Source of the DNA: Aestuariirhabdus sp049985285
GTDB taxonomy: Bacteria; Pseudomonadota; Gammaproteobacteria; Pseudomonadales; Aestuariirhabdaceae
Assembly (NCBI RefSeq): GCF_049985285.1
Contig: NZ_JBNIEU010000001.1
Location: 496,001 to 560,000 of the forward strand
Direction: 5' to 3'
Length of the DNA: 64,000 bases
The notes under the pieces were generated by a model. The model had not been told where the DNA came from. It made no database searches and was given only the letters and a program-made list of their open reading frames with translations. Positions 34,366 through 42,335 of the stretch are shown piece by piece. The position numbers were made by a program, and so were the translations under genes. The stretch's first letter is position 1. Each line of letters begins with the position of its first letter.

Positions 34366-34662
34366 TTAGGGGCGATAGTAGGCGCTCCGCTCCTGCTGGC
34401 AGTCGACGGAGCCCATCTCGAAGTCGCGACAGATCTGCGGGCGCACTGTATAGATGCTGCAGGACATGGTGTCGCGGTCGAGGGCAGCACACCAGCCATC
34501 GTCGAGCCGCGCCATGGTCTGCCCGCCCCAACGGTCGGTGACGATAAACCGCTCGGGCACACCCGTATCAGTAATCAGCATCACCTCCAGCTGGCAGCAG
34601 CACGCCTGACATCTGTCGCAGGTGATGCCGGGATCGGTAACTGGAATCAGGGGAATCGTCAT
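34366..34662 (-). CDS. YkgJ-family cysteine cluster protein
   Basis: A 98-residue YkgJ/YeiW-type protein. Cysteines in CDRCQACCCQL, later C in DGWCAALD and CSIYTVRPQICRDF, form the conserved pattern that probably binds zinc or an iron-sulphur cluster. The family is of unknown function and cytoplasmic. It is on the minus strand upstream of the polyserine gene, about 190 bp away, with its own upstream region. Confidence 0.88.
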   Translation of the reverse strand: MTIPLIPVTDPGITCDRCQACCCQLEVMLITDTGVPERFIVTDRWGGQTMARLDDGWCAALDRDTMSCSIYTVRPQICRDFEMGSVDCQQERSAYYRP

Positions 34663-34757
34663 AAAAGGGCCCGATCAGGGATTAAAACAGGGAACCACCC
34701 CGACACGGGAGCGCCAGGGGAGCGCCAGGGGAGCGTCATTCGAGCAGGGTTCCGACA

Positions 34758-35420
34758 CTAGCTGTCGGGCACCTCCTCCTCGTCGATCACTTCATTTTCC
34801 TGCTTCGCTGCCGCCACCCAGTCCTGCAGCCCAGGATGACTGTACAGCTGCTGCTGGTAGGTTTGCGCTGCCTCAGTGAGCGTTATGCCATAGCCCTCAC
34901 AGCGCACCGCAACCGGCGCAAACATGGCATCGGCGATAGAGAACTCCCCGAACAACCAGGGGCCACCGTCGGCGAACCGCTCGCGGCACTGGTTCCAAAT
35001 CTCGGTAATGCGATCGATATCTTGCTGCACAGAGGGCTCGACCACAAAACCCTTCACCTGGCGACGGCAGTTCATGGGGACGGCGTTACGTAGACTCATA
35101 AAGCCCGAGTGCATCTCGGCGCTGACCGAACGCGCCAATGCCCGTACCGCCGAATCCTGCGGCCAGCCAGCGCCGGCAAGGTAATGCTCATTGATGTACT
35201 CGCAGATCGCCAGCGAGTCCCAAATCCGCAACTCCCCTATCGCCAACACGGGCACCTTCCCCGCCGCTGACCACTGTCGGATCTCGGCCGAAAACTCCGA
35301 AGTGAACAGGGGGATACGAACCTCGTTAAAGGGGATTCCATACTGGCGCAGCAGCAGCCAGGGGCGCAACGACCAGGAGGAGTAATTTTTGTTGCCGATC
35401 ACCAGGGTCAGGTCGGTCAT
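34758..35420 (-). CDS. Glutathione S-transferase family protein
   Basis: A 220-residue GST-like protein. The N-terminal thioredoxin fold carries LVIGNKNYSSWSLRPWLLL, where a serine or tyrosine could activate glutathione, followed by KVPVLAIGELRIWDSLAICEYI. The C-terminal part is helical (WLFGEFSIADAMFAPVAVR). ATG at 35420 has GAGG six bases upstream. Substrate unknown. It sits next to a divergently oriented thioesterase gene. Confidence 0.87.
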   Translation of the reverse strand: MTDLTLVIGNKNYSSWSLRPWLLLRQYGIPFNEVRIPLFTSEFSAEIRQWSAAGKVPVLAIGELRIWDSLAICEYINEHYLAGAGWPQDSAVRALARSVSAEMHSGFMSLRNAVPMNCRRQVKGFVVEPSVQQDIDRITEIWNQCRERFADGGPWLFGEFSIADAMFAPVAVRCEGYGITLTEAAQTYQQQLYSHPGLQDWVAAAKQENEVIDEEEVPDS

Positions 35421-35530
35421 GAAAAGCCTCGCTCGGTTCTTGGTTGCAAACGACATTCAGTATATCCAAATTTCGGTGCATCACCCATTTGTGATACACA
35501 TAGACCTCCCGTCACTGACCGAGAGAGATC

Positions 35531-35953
35531 ATGCCCAGCAAGCAGCAACTGATCGAGTTTATGGAAGCCGAATTCCCCCAGTGCAAAAGCACGCTGGTAG
35601 CCATAGGACCGAAATGCGCAACCCTGAAGCATCGGGTCACCGAGGCGGAACTGCGCCCCGGTGGCACCGTCTCCGGCCCAACCCTGATGGCACTGGCGGA
35701 TGTCGCACTCTACGTGGCGATCCTCGCTGAGATCGGCATCGTACCGCTGGCGGTGACCACCAACCTCAGCATCAATTTTATGCGCAAACCCCGCGCTGAC
35801 AGGGATTTGATCGCCGAATGCCGGCTGATGAAAGTAGGCCGAAGCCTGGCCGTTGGCGAGGTATCGGTGTTTAGCGAAGGGGAACCCGACGCGGTGGCCC
35901 ACGTGGTTGGAACCTATGGGATTCCACCCGCCCCCACCGCTCCAACCCCCTGA
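35531..35953 (+). CDS. PaaI-family hotdog thioesterase
   Basis: A 140-residue hotdog-fold thioesterase. Visible is GGTVSGPTLMALADVALYVAIL, with the catalytic aspartate in ALADVALY, and then TTNLSINFMRKP, the usual substrate-side strand. It should hydrolyse acyl-CoA thioesters, substrate unknown. Start ATG has GAGAGA a few bases upstream. It diverges from the GST gene with about 110 bp between starts and is followed by the methyltransferase gene on the same strand. Confidence 0.87.
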   Translation: MPSKQQLIEFMEAEFPQCKSTLVAIGPKCATLKHRVTEAELRPGGTVSGPTLMALADVALYVAILAEIGIVPLAVTTNLSINFMRKPRADRDLIAECRLMKVGRSLAVGEVSVFSEGEPDAVAHVVGTYGIPPAPTAPTP

Positions 35954-36079
35954 TCGCTGCGGCGGCAATTGATTAAAACGTAGCCAGCATCACCCTCAAA
36001 GGTTTACCATGGCCGCTCATGGCATTTGCCTTGCGACCGCAAGATGGCTGCTGCTTCTTTTGAACGCCGCAGGTACCTC

Positions 36080-36736
36080 ATGCCCAACCCCCGAGTAAGC
36101 TACCAAACCGTCGAGTTTGGTAAGATCGATATCCACCTTCGCACCCTTAGGGATAATCAGGAATATTCCGACCCGGATGGGGTTGCCGAGCGCCTGGGGA
36201 TCTCCTCCGCCCAGTGGTCCCTGTTCGGGGTTGTCTGGCCCGCTGGCCGGGTGATGTCTCACTTCATACTCGACTACGACACCCGTAACAAGCGGATCCT
36301 GGAAGTAGGCTGTGGAATTGGCCTTTCGAGCATACTGCTGAATCACTTGCGCGCCGACATTACGGCAACCGACTACCATCCCGAAGCAGAAGCTTTCCTC
36401 AATCGAAATACCGACCTGAACCGAGACCAGCGCATTCCCTTTGTGCGCATGGACTGGAAAGATACCCGCACAACCCTGGGCAAATTCGACCTCATTATCG
36501 GCAGCGACCTGCTTTATGAGGACGGCCACGCCAAGCTACTGGCAAACTTTATCGAGCTACATGCCAACCAGGAGTGTGCCGTGATACTGGTCGATCCCGG
36601 CAGGGGTAATCACAATAAATTCAAAAAGCAGATGGCGCTGAGTGGATTCTCCTGCGAGCGAAACCCGGTTCAGGATTCCCACAATTTAAACGACGAGTTT
36701 TCGGGCACGATCTCCCAATACCGCCGTAGCCGGTAA
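36080..36736 (+). CDS. Class I SAM methyltransferase, Methyltransf_16-like
   Basis: A 218-residue SAM-dependent methyltransferase. The SAM-binding motif is ILEVGCGIGLSSILL, followed by ITATDYHPEAEAFL and DLIIGSDLLYE, the last close to the SDxxY pattern of the lysine-methyltransferase group (Methyltransf_16). Protein-lysine methylation is possible. ATG at 36080 with AGGT upstream is preferred over an upstream in-frame ATG at 36026. It ends in a shared stem-loop with the converging histidine kinase gene. Confidence 0.83.
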   Translation: MPNPRVSYQTVEFGKIDIHLRTLRDNQEYSDPDGVAERLGISSAQWSLFGVVWPAGRVMSHFILDYDTRNKRILEVGCGIGLSSILLNHLRADITATDYHPEAEAFLNRNTDLNRDQRIPFVRMDWKDTRTTLGKFDLIIGSDLLYEDGHAKLLANFIELHANQECAVILVDPGRGNHNKFKKQMALSGFSCERNPVQDSHNLNDEFSGTISQYRRSR

Positions 36737-36740
36737 AAAA

Positions 36741-36776
36741 AACAGGCCGCCCCGCTACGTTTTTCCAGGGCCTGTT
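36741..36776 (-). terminator. Intrinsic terminator between methyltransferase and histidine kinase
   Basis: An 8-bp stem AACAGGCC/GGCCTGTT with a 20-base loop. On the minus strand it is followed by a run of eight T, so it terminates the histidine-kinase transcript, but it lies at the tail of the plus-strand methyltransferase gene too. Confidence 0.72.
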
Positions 36777-36778
36777 AC

Positions 36779-38428
36779 CTATTTTTCTATCGAGCGGTAC
36801 TTCTCTTCAATACTGCTGATATAGGTATCGCTGACGTTCACTGCCTCTTCGTCGTAATCAAACTGACTTTCCGCCAGCGGCAGGGATACGCTAAAGCGCA
36901 CTCCGGTTATATCGAGGGGAATAAAGCTGATTTTACTTGATCTTTTTCGCGCCTGAACCTCTATCGCCCAGCGAGGAATCTGCTGATGATCCGGGTCCAG
37001 CAGGCGGACCGTTTCGTTAACCGGGAGTTCACCAAAGGCGTGAGTCAGTCCATTTGAGCGTGCCGTTATCTCTACGCTCGTAATGGCCCGGCTTCGTTTC
37101 CACTCCACGACTCGCTGGGCCGGCTCATCCTGCCCGCTGCCAGACTGAAGCTGGCAGCCCAGATGCCCATCCTCTCCCAGCCTCACGTCTACTATTTCGG
37201 TGACCACTTCGGAACCGCTAAAGCCGCTCCCATCGAATTCGATACGAATCGAATAACTGTCCGGCTGGTTGTCGATATTGCAGTGTTCTATCTTGCCTTC
37301 GTACCCACTGACAATCTCCTTGACGAAATACAGACCCAGCCCGCGGCCGTGTTGCTCCTTCGCCTTGCGGGTGGTATAGCCAAGCTGATAGATCTGCTCA
37401 GCGATCTCCGCGGGAATAGGCGGCCCGGGATTGTAAACCGACAACTCCGCGCGCTGCCCGTTACTCGCCAGCACCAGGGAAACCCGCTGATAACGCCTGG
37501 CTTGCGCACAACTCGCGGTAGCCTTGGCACTATAGAAATGAGCGTTTTTCACCAGATTTTCGGTTACCAGCACCAGGTGGTTCTCGTTACCCAGCAGCTC
37601 ACACCCCGTGGCCAAATCGTAACGAAATGAGGTGTTATCTTGCCCATGGCAAAAACGGTCTTCCTGCTCAACAAATGAGTGTAACTCGAAATCTGTCATC
37701 AGTGGGCGAAGCGCTCGCAATACCGCCTCATGAGCCATGAACGTCGGCGTATAGGGCATCACCTCTGCCGTAGGGAGCGGCTCGTCGTTAGCACTCCTGC
37801 CCTGCTCTCGTTGCAACTGCGATTGGTAAAAGTACTCCTCGCAATCACAGAGTTGATTATTAATATGCAGGGCGATGTTATCTGCCGTGGATAGGTCGAG
37901 TAGATCCCATAGGTAATTAAGGCTGGTAAGGGCCTCCTCGTAAAGAGGGTTTTCGGGTGCCTCTTCTCGGGCTTCGGTCAGCGCGGTAAGGAGCTTGTCG
38001 TAGCAAATAATGCCGTTGTGCCTGACCTCCGCAGCAATCCCCTTGAAATGCAAAAATTTTTCATCGTACTCAATGTACTCCAGCAACCGATCACTGATAA
38101 ATAGTTTTAGCTTATCGGTCTGGGTTGAATAACTATGCGCCTTGTTCTGCAACTGTTTCTTGCTACTTTTTAGCGCCTCAACCTGTTCGCGCATCACCCT
38201 CGCCTCGCGCAGGAACCACTGCTGGCGACGATAGAATCGACGCACATCCAGCCAGAGAGCGCAGAAGGCCAGGGCCATTGCCCCGATCTGAAAGTGCCAT
38301 GCAAAAATAAGATCCGGCAACTGGTAAAAGCGTGCAATATCCCGATTTCCATGCAGGTAGAGATACAGTGACAGGGCGACCAGCAGCAGGGCACTGATCC
38401 AGGGAAAAGAGAGGCGCTGGGGTTTCAC
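36779..38428 (-). CDS. Sensor histidine kinase, unusual C-terminal extension
   Basis: A 549-residue membrane sensor. Two N-terminal hydrophobic segments flank a very short loop, then a coiled coil and helical region. The ATPase part has VTENLVKNAHFYS as N box and GRGLGLYFVKEI as G box. The G1-like box reads NPGPPIP, not the usual D-x-G. I cannot see a canonical H-E/D phosphoacceptor; a histidine in HFKGIAAEVRHNG is a candidate. After the ATPase about 170 residues of beta-rich sequence are added, ending GVRFSVSLPLAE. Start is GTG at 38428 with GAGGAG eight bases upstream. Paired with the response regulator gene just upstream. Confidence 0.8.
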   Translation of the reverse strand: MKPQRLSFPWISALLLVALSLYLYLHGNRDIARFYQLPDLIFAWHFQIGAMALAFCALWLDVRRFYRRQQWFLREARVMREQVEALKSSKKQLQNKAHSYSTQTDKLKLFISDRLLEYIEYDEKFLHFKGIAAEVRHNGIICYDKLLTALTEAREEAPENPLYEEALTSLNYLWDLLDLSTADNIALHINNQLCDCEEYFYQSQLQREQGRSANDEPLPTAEVMPYTPTFMAHEAVLRALRPLMTDFELHSFVEQEDRFCHGQDNTSFRYDLATGCELLGNENHLVLVTENLVKNAHFYSAKATASCAQARRYQRVSLVLASNGQRAELSVYNPGPPIPAEIAEQIYQLGYTTRKAKEQHGRGLGLYFVKEIVSGYEGKIEHCNIDNQPDSYSIRIEFDGSGFSGSEVVTEIVDVRLGEDGHLGCQLQSGSGQDEPAQRVVEWKRSRAITSVEITARSNGLTHAFGELPVNETVRLLDPDHQQIPRWAIEVQARKRSSKISFIPLDITGVRFSVSLPLAESQFDYDEEAVNVSDTYISSIEEKYRSIEK

Positions 38429-38489
38429 GGGTAAAACTCCTCAAGACTGGGCGCAAATGAGTGGATGTGTCGCGGCATGATCGACACTA

Positions 38490-39272
38490 TCAGGGTATCC
38501 AACTGTAGGCTCCGAGATCGCCAAAAGTCACAATGCCACGCCCCTGTTTACAGCGTTCTATAAATCGTCCCGGTACCTCTTCGGCCCTATCAAACGCATG
38601 GCGCAGGGTCTTAATGTGCTGCCGGTAATTAGCATAGGAGAAACGCTCCGGATCGGCATCCAGAAATTGCGCCATCTGTTCGGTACTGATGCCTCGCGGA
38701 GCGGCACTCACCAGGTGACGCAGAATTTTCCTCGGCATCGGCGGCAGGGGTCGCTTGGGATTGGCAGGGTTCATCAGCTTGGAGCCGTGCCAGTAGACCT
38801 CCCAGGTGATTAAGTCGATAGTCAGCTCACCGCTAATGATCGTGTCCGCTGGACGCTGTCCCGCCATGGACTGTTGGCGCAAGATCGCCTTAATGCGCCA
38901 GCACAGTACCGCTTCAACATTACGCTGATGCTTGGCAATAAAATCCTGGGTATTAGCCAGTTCAAAAGCTTCCCCCTCAATACCGGTTCCGCTGTGTTCG
39001 GACAGGTAGATGATCGGTAGTTCAGGCCACTTACGGTGCAGCGCTTTGGACACCGAGAAGCCCGCCTGGTCATTGCCCTTCATGCGCGCATCCAGAATAG
39101 CAATATCGGGCTTTTGGTCGACCGCGAGCTCGGCTATTCGCTGCTTGGCGGCATCGGCAAAGCGAAACACCAGCAGCCGGTTCTCGGCGCCGTCAAAATC
39201 GGTTGCCTGCAATAGGGGGGTGAACTTGTCGATCCAGTGGCTCTGGTCTTCGACCCAGAAAATCGTTGCCAT
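38490..39272 (-). CDS. Response regulator, receiver plus winged helix
   Basis: A 260-residue regulator. The receiver has ATIFWVEDQSHW at the N-terminus and the phospho-acceptor aspartate in IAILDARMKGND, with IYLSEHS as the T/S loop. A wHTH of OmpR type follows, including LPPMPRKILRHLVSAAPRGI and EQMAQFLDADPERFSYANYRQHI, then IERCKQGRGIVTFGD. It should bind DNA as a dimer after phosphorylation by the adjacent kinase. It is divergent from the membrane protein and VWA lipoprotein genes, about 150 bp away, which are plausible targets. Confidence 0.85.
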   Translation of the reverse strand: MATIFWVEDQSHWIDKFTPLLQATDFDGAENRLLVFRFADAAKQRIAELAVDQKPDIAILDARMKGNDQAGFSVSKALHRKWPELPIIYLSEHSGTGIEGEAFELANTQDFIAKHQRNVEAVLCWRIKAILRQQSMAGQRPADTIISGELTIDLITWEVYWHGSKLMNPANPKRPLPPMPRKILRHLVSAAPRGISTEQMAQFLDADPERFSYANYRQHIKTLRHAFDRAEEVPGRFIERCKQGRGIVTFGDLGAYSWIP

Positions 39273-39421
39273 AGTGTGAACTCGCTCGCTATTCGGTTTT
39301 TATTTTCGTTTTTCTCACCGATTTTTCACCGGCGCCTCGTATACCTGACATCAGGCGGCTCGCTACGACAACAACCCACCCTACCGCGAGCCTAAAGCAT
39401 CAACCATTGTGGAGAGACACC

Positions 39422-40879
39422 ATGTTAACCGACGCCCTCATGATCTGGCCCCAACAGCCCGCGCTTTCGCTGGCGCTGTGGATGGCCATAGTGATTCTGG
39501 TAATGTACCTGGGCCGCCATCAGTCCCATCAGCTACTTCACACCAGCGGTCGCAGCATTCACCGTACCATGCGCCTGTGCGCCCGAGCTCTGAACCTGTG
39601 GCAATCCAACCTTGCCGCGCGCAACCGCGCAATAATCCTCGCCGATGGGGAGGCGCACTGCCGTCGATCCATTGAGCGCGAGTTCGTTCGCGTTAACGGA
39701 ATTGTGGCCCGCGACCTGAGTCATTATCCCACCCTGCATCGTCAAATCAGCGATACAGTCAGCAAAATTGAGCAAGACTACAACAGCACCATTGAAGCAC
39801 CACCCTCGCCTCCCGCCTGGCTGGAAGTTGTCGCGACCGTGGCGGCGATACCCCGTAATGGAGACCCGGCTGTCGCAAAAATCCTCGACAAGATCCACGA
39901 CACCGTTAGCGACGCCCACCGCGAGACCATGGACGCCTACAAAAATAACAGCCAACAGTCCCACAAAGTGCTTAGCAAGATGCAACCCTTGTGGCGCCGC
40001 GCGATCACCGATCTCGATAGCGTAAAACGCAACATCGATGGACTTGAAGAGCGCGCCGAGGTGATCGACCAGCAGATGCAGCAATACGAAAGCATCCGCG
40101 GCGGGGATGAGGTCGCGGTACAACGCTTGACCACCTCCTCCCTGACCCAGCTCTTTATCTCTGCGCTGGTGCTGGTGATCGCCGTTATGGGCGGCCTGAT
40201 CAACTTCCAGTTGATCGCGATGCCGATGTCCGAAATGGTGGGGGGAACCAGCTATATAGGCTCGATGAAAACCTCCGATATCGCCGCATTAGTGATCATC
40301 ATGGTGGAGATCGCCATGGGGCTGTTCCTGCTCGAATCCCTGCGTATCACCCACCTGTTCCCGATCATCGGCTCGCTGGATGATACCCTCCGACGCCGCA
40401 TGATCATCATCACCCTGGTGATCCTCACTATTCTCGCCTCGGTAGAAGCATCACTGGCCTATATGCGCGATCTGCTGGCCCTCGACCGGGAAACCCTCAA
40501 GCAATCCCTCGCAGGAGCGGGCGTGGTAGAGGCCAACTTCCGCTGGATTCCCTCCATAGGGCAGATGGTGATGGGTTTTATCCTGCCCTTCGCGCTGGCC
40601 TTCGTCGCCATTCCGCTGGAGTCGTTCATCCACTCACTGCGCACCGTGCTGGGTCTGGTGGGACAAGGTTTTCTACGCACCCTTGCGGTTATTGCACGCT
40701 TGCTGGGTAACGGCGCCAGCTACCTGTGCAAGGTACTGATCCACCTTTACGACCTGGTGATTATGGTGCCCCTCAGTATCGAGCGCGTCATCCTTCGCCA
40801 GACCACCAAATCCGCTGACGACACATCCCACCCCCCTATGGCACTTACCGCCACCGACCACAAGGGAGCAGAATCATGA
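39422..40879 (+). CDS. Polytopic membrane protein with large helical domain, unknown function
   Basis: A 485-residue protein I do not recognise. It has an N-terminal membrane anchor (about residues 14-31), then about 200 residues of charged, mostly helical sequence with coiled-coil character (HKVLSKMQPLWRRAITDLDS... EERAEVIDQQMQQYESIRG). It ends in five or so further membrane helices. No enzymatic motif is visible. ATG at 39422 has GGAGA upstream. Its last four bases overlap the start of the VWA lipoprotein gene, so the two products probably act together. A divergent two-component operon is the likely regulator (inference). Confidence 0.65.
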   Translation: MLTDALMIWPQQPALSLALWMAIVILVMYLGRHQSHQLLHTSGRSIHRTMRLCARALNLWQSNLAARNRAIILADGEAHCRRSIEREFVRVNGIVARDLSHYPTLHRQISDTVSKIEQDYNSTIEAPPSPPAWLEVVATVAAIPRNGDPAVAKILDKIHDTVSDAHRETMDAYKNNSQQSHKVLSKMQPLWRRAITDLDSVKRNIDGLEERAEVIDQQMQQYESIRGGDEVAVQRLTTSSLTQLFISALVLVIAVMGGLINFQLIAMPMSEMVGGTSYIGSMKTSDIAALVIIMVEIAMGLFLLESLRITHLFPIIGSLDDTLRRRMIIITLVILTILASVEASLAYMRDLLALDRETLKQSLAGAGVVEANFRWIPSIGQMVMGFILPFALAFVAIPLESFIHSLRTVLGLVGQGFLRTLAVIARLLGNGASYLCKVLIHLYDLVIMVPLSIERVILRQTTKSADDTSHPPMALTATDHKGAES

Positions 40880-41529
40880 AAATCCAACTTATGAGCATTA
40901 GTCTTGTTATGGCGCTGTTAAGCGGTTGCGGAGAACCCGCCCCCCAAAACCGGGCCGTCTACCTGTTGATGGATACCTCTGGCACCTACACCGAGGAGCT
41001 GGAAAAAGCCCAGAGCATCATGAACTATCTCCTCGCCACGTTAGACAGCGGCGATTCCATCGCCGTGGCGCGCATCGATAGCGGCAGCTTTAGCGAAAAA
41101 GATATCATCGCCAAAACGACCCTGGATGAGCGCCCCAGCACCGCGAACCAGCAGAAACGGATGTTCAAACAACAGCTCGATAGCTACGTTAATGGTGTCA
41201 CCAAAGGCAGCCGCCATACCGACATCACCGGAGGCTTAATGCAGGCCACCGAGTTTCTCAATGAAACCCACGCCGGGGAGCGCTATGTACTGATCTTTTC
41301 CGACCTTGAAGAGGATCTCGCCAAGGGCCATGTGCGCGACTTCCCCATAGAGCTGACCGGCATCCGGGTGGTGGCCCTCAACGTCACCAAACTACGCACC
41401 GATAACGTCGATCCCCGGGATTACGTTCATCGCCTGCAGAACTGGGAGCGGAGAGTGGTCGAAGGGGGCGGTTACTGGCAAGTGATGAACGACCTGGAGC
41501 GACTGGATCGGCTGATAGCGGAACGATGA
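40876..41529 (+). CDS. Von Willebrand factor A-like lipoprotein
   Basis: A 217-residue lipoprotein: MKIQLMSISLVMALLSGC gives a lipobox cysteine at residue 18. The mature part looks like a VWA fold: YLLMDTSGTYTEE (metal-ion-dependent site DTSGT), later HTDITGGLMQATEFL and ERYVLIFSDLEED. It should bind a partner through the metal site and sit on the inner or outer membrane, facing the periplasm. Translated in coupling with the upstream membrane protein gene (ATGA overlap). Confidence 0.78.
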   Translation: MKIQLMSISLVMALLSGCGEPAPQNRAVYLLMDTSGTYTEELEKAQSIMNYLLATLDSGDSIAVARIDSGSFSEKDIIAKTTLDERPSTANQQKRMFKQQLDSYVNGVTKGSRHTDITGGLMQATEFLNETHAGERYVLIFSDLEEDLAKGHVRDFPIELTGIRVVALNVTKLRTDNVDPRDYVHRLQNWERRVVEGGGYWQVMNDLERLDRLIAER

Positions 41530-41534
41530 GAGCC

Positions 41535-41574
41535 CCCAAAAAAACGCAGCCCGTCGTGGCTGCGTTTTTTTGGG
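41535..41574. terminator. Strong bidirectional intrinsic terminator
   Basis: A 17-bp inverted repeat CCCAAAAAAACGCAGCC/GGCTGCGTTTTTTTGGG with a 6-base loop, just past the VWA lipoprotein gene. T-runs are on both strands, so it terminates from either direction. Confidence 0.92.
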
Positions 41575-41655
41575 TTAGAGACATTCCACACCCGTTCCTT
41601 TAATATCCAGATCTTCTCCACCCTATCGATCCTTACGCACAAACGCAGGCACCTT

Positions 41656-41982
41656 ATGAGCAATGACAAGATTTTGGAACTGGGGGATATCGCAGCCGTA
41701 GCGCAGGCGCAAATTCAACAGGAGTTCAAACAGATCGACCCGGTGATCGGGGTTCTGCGCAGCCTGCGCGAAGCCGGTTTCCCTGCCGATGCCATGACCA
41801 TTGATTGCTTCAAAAGTGACAAGCGCATTCTAGTTATTCTGCACGATGACAAACCCAACGAGGTCTCCTATCAGTTTTGCCGTCGCGACCAGGACCCGGG
41901 TAATGAGTACCGCCACTTACCGCTGTCGGCGCTCACCGCCGAGCAGTTCTACCAGTGGATCAAACACTACTTTGTGGAATAA
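41656..41982 (+). CDS. Hypothetical protein
   Basis: A 108-residue cytoplasmic protein with an acidic profile and no family recognised. Features: N-terminal LGDIAAVAQAQIQQEFKQID, FPADAMTIDCFKSDKRILVILHDDKPNEVSYQFCRRDQD, then a hydrophobic C-terminal end. It follows a strong terminator, so it has its own promoter. AGGCACCTT precedes the ATG, a weak ribosome site. Function unknown. Confidence 0.6.
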   Translation: MSNDKILELGDIAAVAQAQIQQEFKQIDPVIGVLRSLREAGFPADAMTIDCFKSDKRILVILHDDKPNEVSYQFCRRDQDPGNEYRHLPLSALTAEQFYQWIKHYFVE

Positions 41983-42335
41983 AACGGTCCCGTACCCACA
42001 CCGTAAAAGCACTCCTACCCCAGCGGTTGTTGCACCCCCCGTTTACAGTAACTACTGGTCACTTTTTAAGCGCCAGCGTCAGCATCCCTTGGCCACGCCG
42101 TTTACGACACCACAAAACTTCGTGATCACTTCCGCCGTATCAACCTGTTTTTTATCATGATCTCGATGGAAACCGGAAGCTAACTCGCCCCGGTACCTAT
42201 CGCATGCAGCCCATAGCGAATGAGTGCAAACAGCACCAGATTACAGTTTATGAAATTTACTCATTAACTATTTATAGATTTCTGCCTCTCTGCACGGCGC
42301 GAGAAGGCGCCTAGTGCCGCCTCCTCGCATTCGCG
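41983..42335. other. Intergenic gap between hypothetical gene and gcvP2
   Basis: These 353 bases hold no convincing gene. They include the 3' ends of the plus-strand hypothetical gene and the minus-strand gcvP2. No clear intrinsic terminator, riboswitch or repeat was recognised. Confidence 0.5.
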
